DNA from: Burkholderiales bacterium | Lineage (GTDB): Bacteria > Pseudomonadota > Gammaproteobacteria > Burkholderiales > Burkholderiaceae_C | Direction of reading: 5' to 3' | Assembly (NCBI GenBank): GCA_016702555.1 | Contig: JADJDV010000003.1 | Coordinates: forward strand, 186,001 to 250,000 | DNA length: 64,000 bases | In this document: piece after piece, positions 36,187 through 45,755 of the stretch | Numbering within the stretch: the stretch's first letter is position 1 | Layout of the letters: every line of letters begins with the position of its first letter | Program-made: the position numbers and the translations under genes | Notes under the pieces: generated by a model | The model's input: the letters and a program-made list of their open reading frames with translations, nothing else | Told to the model about the DNA's origin: nothing | Database searches by the model: none

Positions 36187-38636
36187 GGCAGGTTCTCCTG
36201 TGGGTGTTCAGCGATACGGCGGAATGAAGGCAGCAGTTCAGCCGCCCAAGCGAGCCCGCGATGGCGCAACCAGGCGCCGGCAAAGCCGAACACCCCGGCA
36301 TCCAGCAGCACCCGGTCGATGTCCTGTTGGTCCTGCGGCGTGGCAGCGCCGGCGAAGGCCAGCGTCGCCGGCCCCAGGTCAAGGTCGAACAGACGGTTGC
36401 CGAGGCGGGATTGGTAGTAGTAGTCGCGCTTGGGCACCGCCGTGGCCACGATCTCGATCTGACGGCTGTTGAGCCCGAAGCCCTCGTAGATGCTGCGAAT
36501 CTGCGGCTCGGTCGCCTGCGGATTCGGCAGGAAGATGCGACTGGCGCAGCTTTCGATGATCGCCGGCGCGATGCTTGAATCCTTGATGTCCGCCAGGCTC
36601 TGCGTGGCGAAGACGACGCTGACGTTCTTCTTGCGCAGGGTCTTGAGCCATTGGCGGATGCGCGCGGCAAACACCGGCTCGTCGAGGAACAGCCACGCTT
36701 CATCAAGAATCAGCAGCGTGGGCGCCCCGTCAAAGCGTTCGTCGAAGCGCGCAAACAGGTAATGCAGCACGGCCATGACTGCCGCCTGGCTGTGCATCAG
36801 CTCCTCCATCTCGAAGCCCTGCACGTCGGCCACGCCCAGGCGGTCGTGATCGGCGTCCAGCAGCTTGCCGTGGGCGCCGCCGAGCACATAGGGCGCCAGC
36901 GCCTGACGCAAGGCGTTCGATTGCAGCAGCACCGACAGGCCGGTCATGGTGCGCTGCTCCAGCGGCGCGCCGGCCAGACTGCCAAGGGCCGACCAGATGG
37001 CGGCCTTCTCGTCCGGGCCGACCGCCACGCCTTCGTGCAGCAGGCGCCCTTCGATCCATTCGGCCGCCCAGCTGCGGTAGCCCTCGCGGTCAATGCGTGC
37101 CAGGGGCTGGAAGGCGATGTCGTCGCCCTCCTCCACGCTCCTGCCCAGGTCGTAGTGCTCGCCGCCCAGCCCGAGGATGGTGGCGCGCATGGAGCGCCCC
37201 ATGTCGAAGGCGAAGATGCGCGAACCGGCGTAGCGGCGGAACTGCATCGCCAGCGTGGCGAGCAACACCGACTTGCCCATACCGGTCGGTCCGGCGACCA
37301 GCGTGTGACCGACGTCGCCGATGTGCGTCACCAGCCGGAATGGTGTCGCACCATCGGTGCGCGTCACGATCAGCGGTGGGCCATCCAGGTGATGGTTTTG
37401 CTCGGGGCCGGCCCAGACGGCGGACACCGGCATCAGGTGCGCCAGGTTCAGCGTCGAGACGATGGGCTGGCGCACGTTCGCGTAGGCGTTGCCGGGGATG
37501 GAGGACAGCCAGGCATCGACGGCGTTCAGCGTCTCGGGGATGGTCACGAATCCCCGGCCCTGGATGACGCGCTCCACCCGGCGCAGCTTTTCGTCGGCCG
37601 TGGTCGCGCCTGCGTCCATGACCGTCACGGTGGCCGTCAGGTAGCCGAAGGCCACCTGATCGCTGCCCAGCTCCTGCAAGGCGGCGTCCGCGTCAGCCGC
37701 CTTGTTGCTGGCGTCGGTGTCGACCAGCGGGCTTTCCTGCTGGAACAGGGTTTCGCGCAGCAGCGCGATGACGTTCTTGCGCTTGGCGAACCACTGGCGG
37801 CGCAGACGGGCGAGTTCTTTTTCTGCCTCGGCTTTGTCCAGGCACAGAAAGCGCGTGCTCCAGCGGTAAGCGAAGCCCAGGCGGTTGAGCTCGTCAAGCA
37901 TGCCCGGCCAGGTGGAAGTCGGGAAGCCGCGCACGGATGCCACGCGCAGGTGCTGGTCGCCCAGCATCGGCGCCAGTCCGCCAATCAGTGCGGCGTCGGT
38001 CAGCAGCGCGTCGATGTGGAACGGCACCTCGGGCACGGCCAGCCGGTGGCGCCGTGTCGAGACGGTGGCGTGCAGATAGGTCAGCGTTTCACCGTCGTCC
38101 AGCCAGGCAATCTCCGGCATCACGCCATCGAGCAGGTCAAAGACCCGATCGGTGTCCGCGACGAAGGCCTGCAGCCGCTCGCGCCAGTCCACGCCTTGCG
38201 TCGATCGGTTCTCGTACAGCATCTCGGCGGCACGGGCGCGGGACTCCTCGGGTGGCAGGTACACCAGCGTCAGGTGATATGCACTCTCGAAATGGTTGCC
38301 CGATTCCTCGAAGGTGGCCCGGCGTTCCTCATCCACCAGCCAGGACAGGGGTTCGGGAAACTCCGAGCGCGGATAGTCGGCGGCAGCGCGGCGCTCGGCT
38401 TCGACGAACAGCGCCCAGCCCGAGCCGAGCCGGCGCAGGGCATTGTTCAAGCGGGCCGACACCGCCATCAACTCGCCCTGCGTGGCGCTGTCGAGGTCAG
38501 GACCGCGAAACCGGGCCGTGCGCTGGAAGCTGCCGTCCTTGTTCAGGATGACGCCCGGCGCGACCAGACCGGCCCAGGGCAGCCAGTCGGCCAGCAAGGC
38601 GGGGCGCTGGCGGTATTCGGCGAGGTTCAGCATCAC
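36183..38636 (-). CDS. trbE: Conjugal transfer ATPase TrbE (VirB4-like)
   Basis: An 817-residue VirB4-type ATPase. The Walker A motif is AGPTGMGKSVLLATLAMQF in the middle of the protein (about residue 450), and Walker B is LLILDEAWLFLDEPVF. RKKNVSVVFATQSLADI is the downstream sensor region. The N-terminal half carries the CagE/TrbE domain (EYRQRPALLADWLPWAGLVA). It powers pilus assembly at the inner membrane. Length is full and no lesion was found. Confidence 0.95.
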   Translation of the reverse strand: MMLNLAEYRQRPALLADWLPWAGLVAPGVILNKDGSFQRTARFRGPDLDSATQGELMAVSARLNNALRRLGSGWALFVEAERRAAADYPRSEFPEPLSWLVDEERRATFEESGNHFESAYHLTLVYLPPEESRARAAEMLYENRSTQGVDWRERLQAFVADTDRVFDLLDGVMPEIAWLDDGETLTYLHATVSTRRHRLAVPEVPFHIDALLTDAALIGGLAPMLGDQHLRVASVRGFPTSTWPGMLDELNRLGFAYRWSTRFLCLDKAEAEKELARLRRQWFAKRKNVIALLRETLFQQESPLVDTDASNKAADADAALQELGSDQVAFGYLTATVTVMDAGATTADEKLRRVERVIQGRGFVTIPETLNAVDAWLSSIPGNAYANVRQPIVSTLNLAHLMPVSAVWAGPEQNHHLDGPPLIVTRTDGATPFRLVTHIGDVGHTLVAGPTGMGKSVLLATLAMQFRRYAGSRIFAFDMGRSMRATILGLGGEHYDLGRSVEEGDDIAFQPLARIDREGYRSWAAEWIEGRLLHEGVAVGPDEKAAIWSALGSLAGAPLEQRTMTGLSVLLQSNALRQALAPYVLGGAHGKLLDADHDRLGVADVQGFEMEELMHSQAAVMAVLHYLFARFDERFDGAPTLLILDEAWLFLDEPVFAARIRQWLKTLRKKNVSVVFATQSLADIKDSSIAPAIIESCASRIFLPNPQATEPQIRSIYEGFGLNSRQIEIVATAVPKRDYYYQSRLGNRLFDLDLGPATLAFAGAATPQDQQDIDRVLLDAGVFGFAGAWLRHRGLAWAAELLPSFRRIAEHPQENLP

Positions 38637-38648
38637 TGTGCCCTGCCC

Positions 38649-38933
38649 TCACACGTCCAGCAGCGGACGGTGCTTGATGTGCCGCGCAAAGACCTGCATG
38701 AACTGCGGATCGACACGCGCACCCCACACCGCCAGCGCATGGCCGACGATCCAGAGCACCACACCGGGAATCCACAGTTGCAGGCCCAGCCCCACGGCGG
38801 CCGCCAGCGTGCCGTTGGCGATCGCCACCGTGCGCGGTGCACCGCCCAGCAGGATCGGCTCGGTGAGCGAGCGATGCAGCGGGATCTCGAACCCGGTGAC
38901 GAACCCGCCTGCGAAGCTGTCCGGACCGCTCAT
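38649..38933 (-). CDS. trbD: Type IV secretion protein TrbD (VirB3-like)
   Basis: A 94-residue protein, MSGPDSFAGGFVTGFEIPLH then RSLTEPILLGGAPRTVAIAN, with two hydrophobic segments (LAAAVGLGLQLWIPGVVLWI). This is the VirB3/TrbD pattern. Only the ATG at 38933 gives the conserved start; it overlaps the trbC stop by 4 bp. Confidence 0.9.
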   Translation of the reverse strand: MSGPDSFAGGFVTGFEIPLHRSLTEPILLGGAPRTVAIANGTLAAAVGLGLQLWIPGVVLWIVGHALAVWGARVDPQFMQVFARHIKHRPLLDV

Positions 38934-39322
38934 GCGACGGCACCGCCGGAGAAGCTGAAGAAGGACAGGAAGAACGAGGACGCGGCGAAGGCGATCGACA
39001 GACCAAAGACGATCTGGATCAGCTTGCGGAAACCCCCACTGGTGTCGCCGAAGGCCAGCGCCAGTCCCGTGGCGATGATGATGATGACGGCGACGATGCG
39101 CGCCACCGGCCCTTGAATCGACTCCAGGATCGACTGCAAGGGCGCTTCCCACGGCATGGAGGAACCGGCGGCGTGCGCGGTTCCGGCCAGGAACAGCAGC
39201 AGCGCGGCCAGCAGCAGCACTTTGCCCGCCAGGCGCGTCAGGCTCGGCAGCCCTCCCGGGCGGGGCCCGTGAGAAGGCGGTTTGACGGAAACACGGAAAG
39301 CAGCAACAGTCATCTGCGTCAT
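38930..39322 (-). CDS. trbC: Pilin TrbC (VirB2-like)
   Basis: A 130-residue prepilin with a long N-terminal leader (LAGKVLLLAALLLFLAGTAH, cleavage after AHA). Two further hydrophobic segments (RIVAVIIIIATGLALAFGDT; LIQIVFGLSIAFAASSFFLS) are separated by a short polar loop. In RP4 TrbC is cyclised by TraF, whose gene is at 48450. The start overlaps the trbB stop by 4 bp. Confidence 0.92.
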   Translation of the reverse strand: MTQMTVAAFRVSVKPPSHGPRPGGLPSLTRLAGKVLLLAALLLFLAGTAHAAGSSMPWEAPLQSILESIQGPVARIVAVIIIIATGLALAFGDTSGGFRKLIQIVFGLSIAFAASSFFLSFFSFSGGAVA

Positions 39323-40401
39323 GGCAGTTCTCCAGCAAGGTCAAGGGATGGGGAAATCGCCGCACCAAGTGCGACATAGGGGATCGGCAGCTGTTCGGGA
39401 ACCGGCACGGCCAGGGGAGCCGCCTCCCAATCCACCAGTCGGTAGCCCGCGCCATCGAAACCGACGACGCGGACGATGCTCTCGATGCGGCGCTTGCGCC
39501 CGCGCCCGGCGATGTAGATCACCACGTTGACCGCCTCCGCGATCAGTGCACGGGGCGGGTTCACCGCCACTTCGAGAATCAGTTGCTCCAGGCGCAGCAG
39601 CGCGCCGAGCGCGGAGCCGGCATGGATGGTGGCGATGCCGCCCGGGTGACCGGTGCCCCACACCTTGATGAGATCCAGCGCCTCGGCGCCGCGCACCTCG
39701 CCGACGACGACACGATCGGGCCGCAGGCGCATGGACGAGCGCACCAGCTCGGTCATCGACACCACACCGGGGCGCGTGCGCAGCGGCACGTGGTCGCGCG
39801 CGGCGCATTGCAGCTCCACCGTGTCTTCCAGCACCAGCACGCGGTCGCCGGTGGCGGCGATCTCGGCCAGCAGCGCGTTGGCCAGGGTCGTCTTGCCGCT
39901 GCTGGTGGCGCCGGCGATCAGGACGTTCTGCCGCTCGCGCACGGCCTGCACCAGGAAGTCCGCCTGGGCGCGGGTGATCATCCCGTCGAGAACGTAGCGC
40001 TCCAGCGGGATCACCCCGATGGCGCGCTTGCGCAAGGCGAAGGCCGGCGCCGGCGCAGCGGGCGGCAGGATGCCCTCGAAGCGTTCACCCGTTTCTGGGA
40101 GCTCGGCCGACAGCAGCGGCTGACCGCGATGCACTTCCGCGCCGACGTGGGCGGCCACCAGCCGGATGATGCGCTCGCCGTCGGCCTTGGGCAGTTCCAC
40201 ACCCATCGGCGCGCGGCCCGAGGAGAGCCGATCCACCCACAGCGTGCCGTCCGGATTGAGCATGACTTCCACCACGTCCGGGTCTTCCAGCGCGGCGGCA
40301 ATCAGCGGCCCCATCGCCGTGCGCAGCATCTGGATGCGGCGATCGAGCGAGGCAGCGGCGGACGAGCGCGACTCGGGCGGGGGTTTTGGTGTGGCGCTCA
40401 A
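39319..40401 (-). CDS. trbB: Conjugal transfer ATPase TrbB (VirB11-like)
   Basis: A 360-residue secretion ATPase. The Walker A motif is IAGATSSGKTTLANALLAEI near residue 170. The Asp box is DRVLVLEDTVELQCAARDHV, Walker B is RPDRVVVGEVRGAEALDL, and the His box is GHPGGIATIHAGSA. It forms a hexamer on the inner face and energises the channel. All motifs are intact. Confidence 0.95.
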   Translation of the reverse strand: MSATPKPPPESRSSAAASLDRRIQMLRTAMGPLIAAALEDPDVVEVMLNPDGTLWVDRLSSGRAPMGVELPKADGERIIRLVAAHVGAEVHRGQPLLSAELPETGERFEGILPPAAPAPAFALRKRAIGVIPLERYVLDGMITRAQADFLVQAVRERQNVLIAGATSSGKTTLANALLAEIAATGDRVLVLEDTVELQCAARDHVPLRTRPGVVSMTELVRSSMRLRPDRVVVGEVRGAEALDLIKVWGTGHPGGIATIHAGSALGALLRLEQLILEVAVNPPRALIAEAVNVVIYIAGRGRKRRIESIVRVVGFDGAGYRLVDWEAAPLAVPVPEQLPIPYVALGAAISPSLDLAGELP

Positions 40402-40874
40402 GCGGCCGGCTCCCGCGTTTCGGCCACTGCCGCGGCCTCTTCCATGCGCATCCCGAATTCGTGATCCTGGGGATGCAATTCCTCCACCACGTCCCGCACC
40501 AGGCTGCGGCCGCGCAGCAGGTGGCGCCCGAGTTGCTCCACGAACTGCTCGAAGCGTGCCCTGCCCTGCGCGCGAGCGGCGTCCTGATGGGCCTCAGGAA
40601 CGGGGGCGCTCACCGTCAGGTAGTAGCGGATGAACAGCGCCAGCGTCTCGATCAGGATGTTCTGATCGCGCTCCAGCCGCTCAGCCTGGCGCGACAGGCG
40701 ATCGAGCCGCTTGGCGATCGCGGCCTCGCGCTGGTCGCCCGCATCGGGCGACAGCCACGAGGCCAGCGCTGCCGCCACGATGGAGGATTTGGACACGCCC
40801 TTCTTGGCGGCAAGCTCATCCAGTCGCTTGGCATGCTCATGCTGGATGAAGAGATTCAGACGGTGCTGGGTCAT
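40398..40874 (-). CDS. CopG-type ribbon-helix-helix protein between traG and trbB
   Basis: A 158-residue protein. The N terminus (MTQHRLNLFIQHEHAKRLDE then AAKKGVSKSSIVAAALASWL) is a ribbon-helix-helix DNA-binding domain. The rest is a helical, charged tail (LERDQNILIETLALFIRYYL). A copG-like gene at this place is a fixed part of Tn4371-type operons and probably autoregulates transfer genes. It overlaps both neighbours by 4 bp. Confidence 0.85.
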   Translation of the reverse strand: MTQHRLNLFIQHEHAKRLDELAAKKGVSKSSIVAAALASWLSPDAGDQREAAIAKRLDRLSRQAERLERDQNILIETLALFIRYYLTVSAPVPEAHQDAARAQGRARFEQFVEQLGRHLLRGRSLVRDVVEELHPQDHEFGMRMEEAAAVAETREPAA

Positions 40875-42871
40875 AGTTCGATCCCGTCGTTGGGGTTCAG
40901 CGAAGCCAGCCGCGCCGTGCGCTGCAGGGCCGGGTCAAGCTGGCGCGGAAGCGTCAGCGGCAGGTCGTCGTCATCGAGCAGCACCAGGTCGTTCATGGGC
41001 GTGGCCAGCTCGGGGGCGTAGACGACGGCCTCAGTCAGTTCGGGCTGACGGCGCGGGCCACCGTCATCGGCACAAGCAGCGACACCCTCGGCCGCATCGA
41101 CGGTGGGCGCGGACGGCACGCCGGGAATCTCCAGGCCGCTCCAGTCGTCGGCACGCGGCGGCGGTGCATCGGCGTAGCGATCGTCCGCCAGCGCGGGCGG
41201 TGGCAGCACGCGCCGCTTGAAGTTGGCGTCGGCGTAATAGCGCAGCTTTCTGGCCCGGATTGGCGCCACGCTGGACACCATCACCACCGCCTCATCCGGC
41301 GGCAGCTGCATCACCTCGCCGGGTGTCAGCAGCGGTCGGGCTGTCTCCTGGCGCGACACCATCAGGTGGCCCAGCCACGGCGCGAGCCGGTGGCCGGCGT
41401 AGTTGCGCTGTGCGCGCAGCTCGGTGGCCGTACCCAAGGTCTCGGAGATGCGTTTGGCAGTGCGCTCGTCGTTGGTGGCGAAGGTCACGCGCACATGGCA
41501 GTTGTCCAGGATCGAATGGTTCTGGCCGTAGGCTTTGTCGAGCTGGTTGAGCGACTGCGCGATCAGGAAGCTGCGGATGCCGTAGCCGGCCATGAAGGCC
41601 AGCGCCGTCTCGAAGAAGTCCAGCCGGCCCAGCGCCGGGAACTCGTCGAGCATCAGCAGCAGCTTGTGGCGGCGCTGGATGCCATCGGAGCCGTCGAGCG
41701 ATTCGGTCAGGCGCCGGCCGATCTGGTTGAGGATCAGGCGGATCAGCGGCTTGGTGCGGCTGATATCCGAAGGCGGCACCACCAGATACAGGGACACCGG
41801 GTGCTCGGCGGCGATCAGGTCGGCGATGCGCCAGTCGCAGCGCGAGGTGACTTCGGCCACCGTGGGGTCGCGGTACAGGCCGAGGAAGGACATGGCGGTG
41901 CTCAGCACGCCGGAGCGTTCGTTGTCTGATTTGTTTAGGACTTCACGTGCGGCCGAGGCCACGACCGGATGCGGGCCATCGCCCAAGTGGGGCGTGGTCA
42001 TCATGCGGTGCAGGGTCAGCTCGAAGGGGCTGGCCGGGTCAGAGAGGAAGTTGGCGACGCCGCGCAGGGTCTTGTCGTCGCCGGCGTAGAGCACGTGGAG
42101 GATGGCGCCGACCAGCAGTGCGTGGGAGGTTTTTTCCCAATGATTGCGCTTTTCCAGGGCGCCTTCGGGATCGACCAGGATGTCGGCGATGTTCTGCACG
42201 TCGCGCACTTCATGGGCGCCGCGCCGCACCTCAAGCAACGGGTTGTACGCGGCCGATTTCGGATCGGTGGGGTTGAACAGCAGGCAGTGGCTGAACCGGC
42301 TGCGCCAGCCGGCAGTGATCTGCCAGTTCTCACCCTTGATGTCGTGGATGACGGCGGAGGCGGGCCAGGACAGCAGCGTGGGGACCACCAGACCGACGCC
42401 TTTGCCCGAACGGGTGGGCGCGAAGCTCAGGACGTGTTCGGGACCTTCATGGCGCAGGTATTGGTGATCGTGCCGGCCGAGAAACACGCCCGCAGGATGC
42501 GTGAGGCCGGCTTTGCGGATGTCCTGCGCGTTGGCCCAGCGGGCCGAGCCGTAGGTGGTGACCAGGCGCGACTGTCGTGAGCGCCATATCGACATGCCGA
42601 TGGCGACCACCACCGCCAACAGGCCGCTGCCGCCAGCGATGGCGCCGCCAGTGTCGAATACGCGCGGTGCATAGGCATCGAAGACGAACCACCACTCGAA
42701 CAATCGCCAAGGGTGATAGACCGGCGTGCCGTAGAGATCGAACCAGGGCGAGCCCAGGCGCAGCTGGTAGCCCAAGGCCGTCGCTGTCCACTGCGTGGCG
42801 CCCCATACGCCAGCGATCACGATGCCGAATACCACGGCGATCTGACCGAACAGCACGTTCGTTCCCTGCAT
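40871..42871 (-). CDS. traG: Coupling protein TraG (VirD4-like)
   Basis: A 666-residue type IV coupling protein. After two N-terminal helices (VLFGQIAVVFGIVIAGVWGA; LLAVVVAIGMSIW), Walker A reads FAPTRSGKGVGLVVPTLLSW near residue 150 and Walker B HKLLLMLDEFPALGRLDFFE. It links the relaxosome to the trb channel. The start at 42871 is chosen because GGAGG lies about 9 bases before it; an upstream ATG at 42895 lacks a good site. The C-terminal 100 residues are Pro/Asp-rich and variable. Confidence 0.94.
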   Translation of the reverse strand: MQGTNVLFGQIAVVFGIVIAGVWGATQWTATALGYQLRLGSPWFDLYGTPVYHPWRLFEWWFVFDAYAPRVFDTGGAIAGGSGLLAVVVAIGMSIWRSRQSRLVTTYGSARWANAQDIRKAGLTHPAGVFLGRHDHQYLRHEGPEHVLSFAPTRSGKGVGLVVPTLLSWPASAVIHDIKGENWQITAGWRSRFSHCLLFNPTDPKSAAYNPLLEVRRGAHEVRDVQNIADILVDPEGALEKRNHWEKTSHALLVGAILHVLYAGDDKTLRGVANFLSDPASPFELTLHRMMTTPHLGDGPHPVVASAAREVLNKSDNERSGVLSTAMSFLGLYRDPTVAEVTSRCDWRIADLIAAEHPVSLYLVVPPSDISRTKPLIRLILNQIGRRLTESLDGSDGIQRRHKLLLMLDEFPALGRLDFFETALAFMAGYGIRSFLIAQSLNQLDKAYGQNHSILDNCHVRVTFATNDERTAKRISETLGTATELRAQRNYAGHRLAPWLGHLMVSRQETARPLLTPGEVMQLPPDEAVVMVSSVAPIRARKLRYYADANFKRRVLPPPALADDRYADAPPPRADDWSGLEIPGVPSAPTVDAAEGVAACADDGGPRRQPELTEAVVYAPELATPMNDLVLLDDDDLPLTLPRQLDPALQRTARLASLNPNDGIEL

Positions 42872-43100
42872 TCCCGACGCCTCCAATCTCGGCACTGAAA
42901 GGTGCCGCAGGCGTGAGGATCGGCGCCCGGTCAGTCGCGGTCAAAGACCGCTATCGGCAGAAAGGTCAACGCAAAAGAAAGAATGGGTAGCGTGTCTCAC
43001 CCAAGAAAAGCGCAGCAAACACGATCGCCTCGCGGCGGGTCGCGCAACAAACAAGATGGATGTGGCGGGCCGCCAACGGTCAGGACGTGACGGGCTCCGT

Positions 43101-43358
43101 CTACGACTCGTAGGGGTTCTTGCTCCTGCGATGGAAGCGCTGGCGCGTGGCCTCGGCCACCCGGTTGCACAAGACATCGCCGAGCTGAGGGCGATCGGTC
43201 TTGCACTGCTGGCGCAACTCTTTCAGTTGCTCGGGGTTGGAGGCGAGCTCTTCGACCGTCGGGATGCTCGCTCCCCGGCCAGTGACCGCTTGCGGGGCTT
43301 CAGATTGACCGCAGGCGGCCAAGGCGACGACCAGCAAGAGCGGCATGAGCTTGTTCAT
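43101..43358 (-). CDS. Second TrbK/EexN-like lipoprotein, upstream of traG
   Basis: An 85-residue lipoprotein: MNKLMPLLLVVALAACGQSE with a lipobox, then SNPEQLKELRQQCKTDRPQL and LCNRVAEATRQRFHRRSKN. It is clearly similar to the operon trbK at 35154 (shared motif VAEATRQRF and the same two cysteines). GGAGGAG lies just before the ATG at 43358; a GTG 9 bp upstream is less likely. Its start overlaps the stop of the traR C-terminal fragment (ATGA), so it once followed traR closely. Confidence 0.82.
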   Translation of the reverse strand: MNKLMPLLLVVALAACGQSEAPQAVTGRGASIPTVEELASNPEQLKELRQQCKTDRPQLGDVLCNRVAEATRQRFHRRSKNPYES

Positions 43359-43541
43359 GGGGCGCACTCCTCCACCGGATCGAGATCATGGACTGCCATG
43401 GATCGGCGCTGTTCCGGTGATTCGACGGCCCGCACACGCTCAATGAACCGCGCCAGTTCATCGAACGGCTCACGCGCCGGCCGAAGCAGGTAGGTGGTGA
43501 ACGGCAAAGAGCGTCCTGCCAGCGGTCGCGCGACCACGCCG
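43355..43541 (-). pseudogene. traR: C-terminal part of LysR-type traR, cut off by IS256-type insertion
   Basis: The 62 codons here (VARPLAGRSLPFTTYLLRPA to DLDPVEECAP) are the end of a LysR-type effector domain and have no start of their own. Joining them to the N-terminal part at 44987-45755 and counting the 8-bp duplicated target CCACGCCG once gives an uninterrupted 315-residue protein. The stop TGA overlaps the start of the lipoprotein gene. Confidence 0.9.
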
Positions 43542-44986
43542 GAGCCTATCATTAATTTTGTGTGCGAGGCATACCATGACCCACAGGAGCATGTATGCCA
43601 AGCAAGAAGAAGCTGCCGGCGCAGTTGCCGGCAATCCCCGCTGAGCTGATTGATCAGTTCGTCACTGGCCCCATGAGCGCCGAGGCCGTGCAATCAGCCT
43701 CCATGGCCTTCAAGAAGGCCCTCATCGAACGCGCGCTGGGCGCGGAGATGTCCCACCACCTGGGCTACCCGCCAGGAGCGGCCAAGCCCGAGGAGTCGAT
43801 CAACCACCGCAATGGGCGCAGCGGCAAGACCGTGCTGACCGAGGACGGCCCGCTGCGCATCGAGGTGCCTCGAGACCGAGCGGGCTCCTTCGAGCCAGTA
43901 CTCATTCCCAAACACGAGCGACGTTTCACGGGCTTCGACGACAAGATCGTGGCCATGTACGCACGCGGCATGACCATGCGCGAGATCCAGGGCTTTGTGT
44001 TGGAGCAATACGGCACCGAAGTCTCACCGGAGTTCATCAGCTCGGTCACCGACGCCGTCATGGTCGAAGTCACCGCCTGGCAGAGCCGGCCGCTGGAGGC
44101 GATGTATCCGGTGATCTTCTTCGACGCGCTGCGCGTGAAGATCAAGGAGGATGCGGTGGTGCGCAACAAGGCCATTTACCTGGCCCTGGGCGTGCTGCCC
44201 GATGGCACGCGCGACATCCTGGGTCTGTGGATCGAGGGCACTGAAGGGGCGAAGTTCTGGATGAGGGTGTTCAACGACCTGAAGACCCGGGGGTCAATGA
44301 CATCCTGATTGCCGTCACCGATGGCCTCAAGGGCATGCCTGAAGCACTGGCTGCGGTGTACCCGGCCACCACACTGCAGACCTGCATCGTGCACCTGATT
44401 CGCAACTCGCTGGATTACGCAAGCTGGAAAGACCGAAAGCTGCTGGCCGCGGCCATCCGGCCGATCTACACGGCGGCAAGCGCCGAAGCGGCGGAGGCCG
44501 AACTTCAGGCCTTCGCACAAGGCCCGTGGGGCGCCAGGTTCCCCACCGTGGTGGCAGCCTGGCGCCGGGCATGGGATCGGGTGATTCCCTTCTTTGCCTT
44601 CCCGCCAGCGGTGCGCAAGGTGATCTACACCACCAACGCGATCGAGAGCATCAACGCGCGCTTGCGCAAGATCATCAAGACGCGGGGGCACTTCCCGAGC
44701 GACGATGCGGCAACCAAGCTGATCTGGCTGGCGCTGCGCAACATCACGGCCGATTGGGGCCGCGCGGCGCACGACTGGAAGGCGGCGATGAACCAGTTCG
44801 CGATACTGTACGAGGATCGTTTCACCCAGCCCGCGCACAACAGCCCAAGATGACAGGAGGTTGAACCATGAATTCATGGCTCAACCGGGGGCGCCTCCGG
44901 CGGCCTGGCAGGGGCCTGAAATTCGAAAGAATCAGATAACAGACAATTCAGAAAAACGCCTCACACACAGAATTTCTGACACTCCC
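43542..44986. mobile_element. IS256-family insertion sequence with 8-bp target duplication
   Basis: The element is flanked by direct repeats CCACGCCG (43534-43541 and 44987-44994). Its ends are imperfect inverted repeats of about 28 bp, sharing TGTGTG-GAGGC (left TTTTGTGTGCGAGGC, right as complement TTCTGTGTGTGAGGC). An 8- to 9-bp duplication is typical of IS256. It carries one transposase gene, which is frameshifted. It split traR, and removing it restores the traR frame exactly. Confidence 0.9.
43595..44853 (+). pseudogene. IS256-family transposase with one-base frameshift
   Basis: The first part (43595-44308) runs MPSKKKLPAQLPAIPAELID to FNDLKTRG and includes the first catalytic Asp in VIFFDALRVKI. 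Frame shift occurs at about 44290; the rest (NDILIAVTDGLKGMPEALAA to QPAHNSPR) has the second Asp in AVTDGLKG and the Glu in TTNAIESINARLRK. One missing G in the run CGGGGG explains the break; restored length is 419 residues. IS256 transposases are not known to need frameshifting, so the copy is inactive or the base was lost in reading. Confidence 0.9.
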
Positions 44987-45755
44987 CCACGCCGCGCTCG
45001 CGGCAGCCGGCGATGTGTGACGCCCCCGTCAAGCTCAAGCCCATGCCTGCCGAAACCAGGGCCATCATCAGTTCACAGGACGTCACCCGCTCGGCGAGCA
45101 ACGGCTCCATATCCACCTGCCGCAGCACACGCTCCACATGCTTGGCGTGGCCCTCGCATGCTTGGGGATCGCCCAGCACCAGCGGGTAGCGCAGCACTTC
45201 GCTCAAGGGAATTCGCTTGTGCGCCAACAACGGATGCCGTGCGGGCACCGCCACCACCAGCGGGTCGGTCCACGCCGGCGTGGCCAGCACACCTTCACCC
45301 ACTTCGTTGGACATGGCAAAGCCCGCATCGTACAAATCGTCGTGCAAGCCCTTGAGTTGCTGTGATAGTGGCACCTCGAACAGCCGGATGTCGACCTCGG
45401 GCTCTTCCTGCCGACACAAGGCCAGCAAAGCCGGCAAGCGTGACGGCGTGATGCCATCCGACAGCGCGATGCGCAATTGACCATGAAACCCCTGGGCCGC
45501 GGCTTTCACACTTTCTCGAGCCTGATCCAAGGTGATGAAGACACGCGGCACATATTCGAGAAACAGCTTGCCAGCTTGCGTCAGTCGGGTGCTGCGCGTG
45601 GTGCGCGCGAACAGCGCTACGCCGAGTTCCTCTTCGAGCTCCTTGATCGCCCGCGACAGCGGCGACTGCTCGATATGCAGGCGCTCGGCCGCACGAGCGA
45701 AGTGGAGCTCTTCGGCCACTGCCATAAAGCAACGGAGGTGCCTCAATTCCATCAC
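44987..45755 (-). pseudogene. traR: N-terminal part of LysR-type traR, interrupted by IS256-type insertion
   Basis: The LysR winged helix is intact (MELRHLRCFMAVAEELHFAR; RLHIEQSPLSRAIKELEEEL), and most of the effector domain is present up to GMGLSLTGASHIAGCRERGV. Then the frame runs into the IS. In Tn4371-type elements a LysR gene named traR stands next to traG and controls transfer; this is that gene by position. Without its last 60 residues the effector domain is incomplete, so regulation of transfer is probably lost or altered. The start is 45755 or 45752 (MMEL). Confidence 0.9.
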
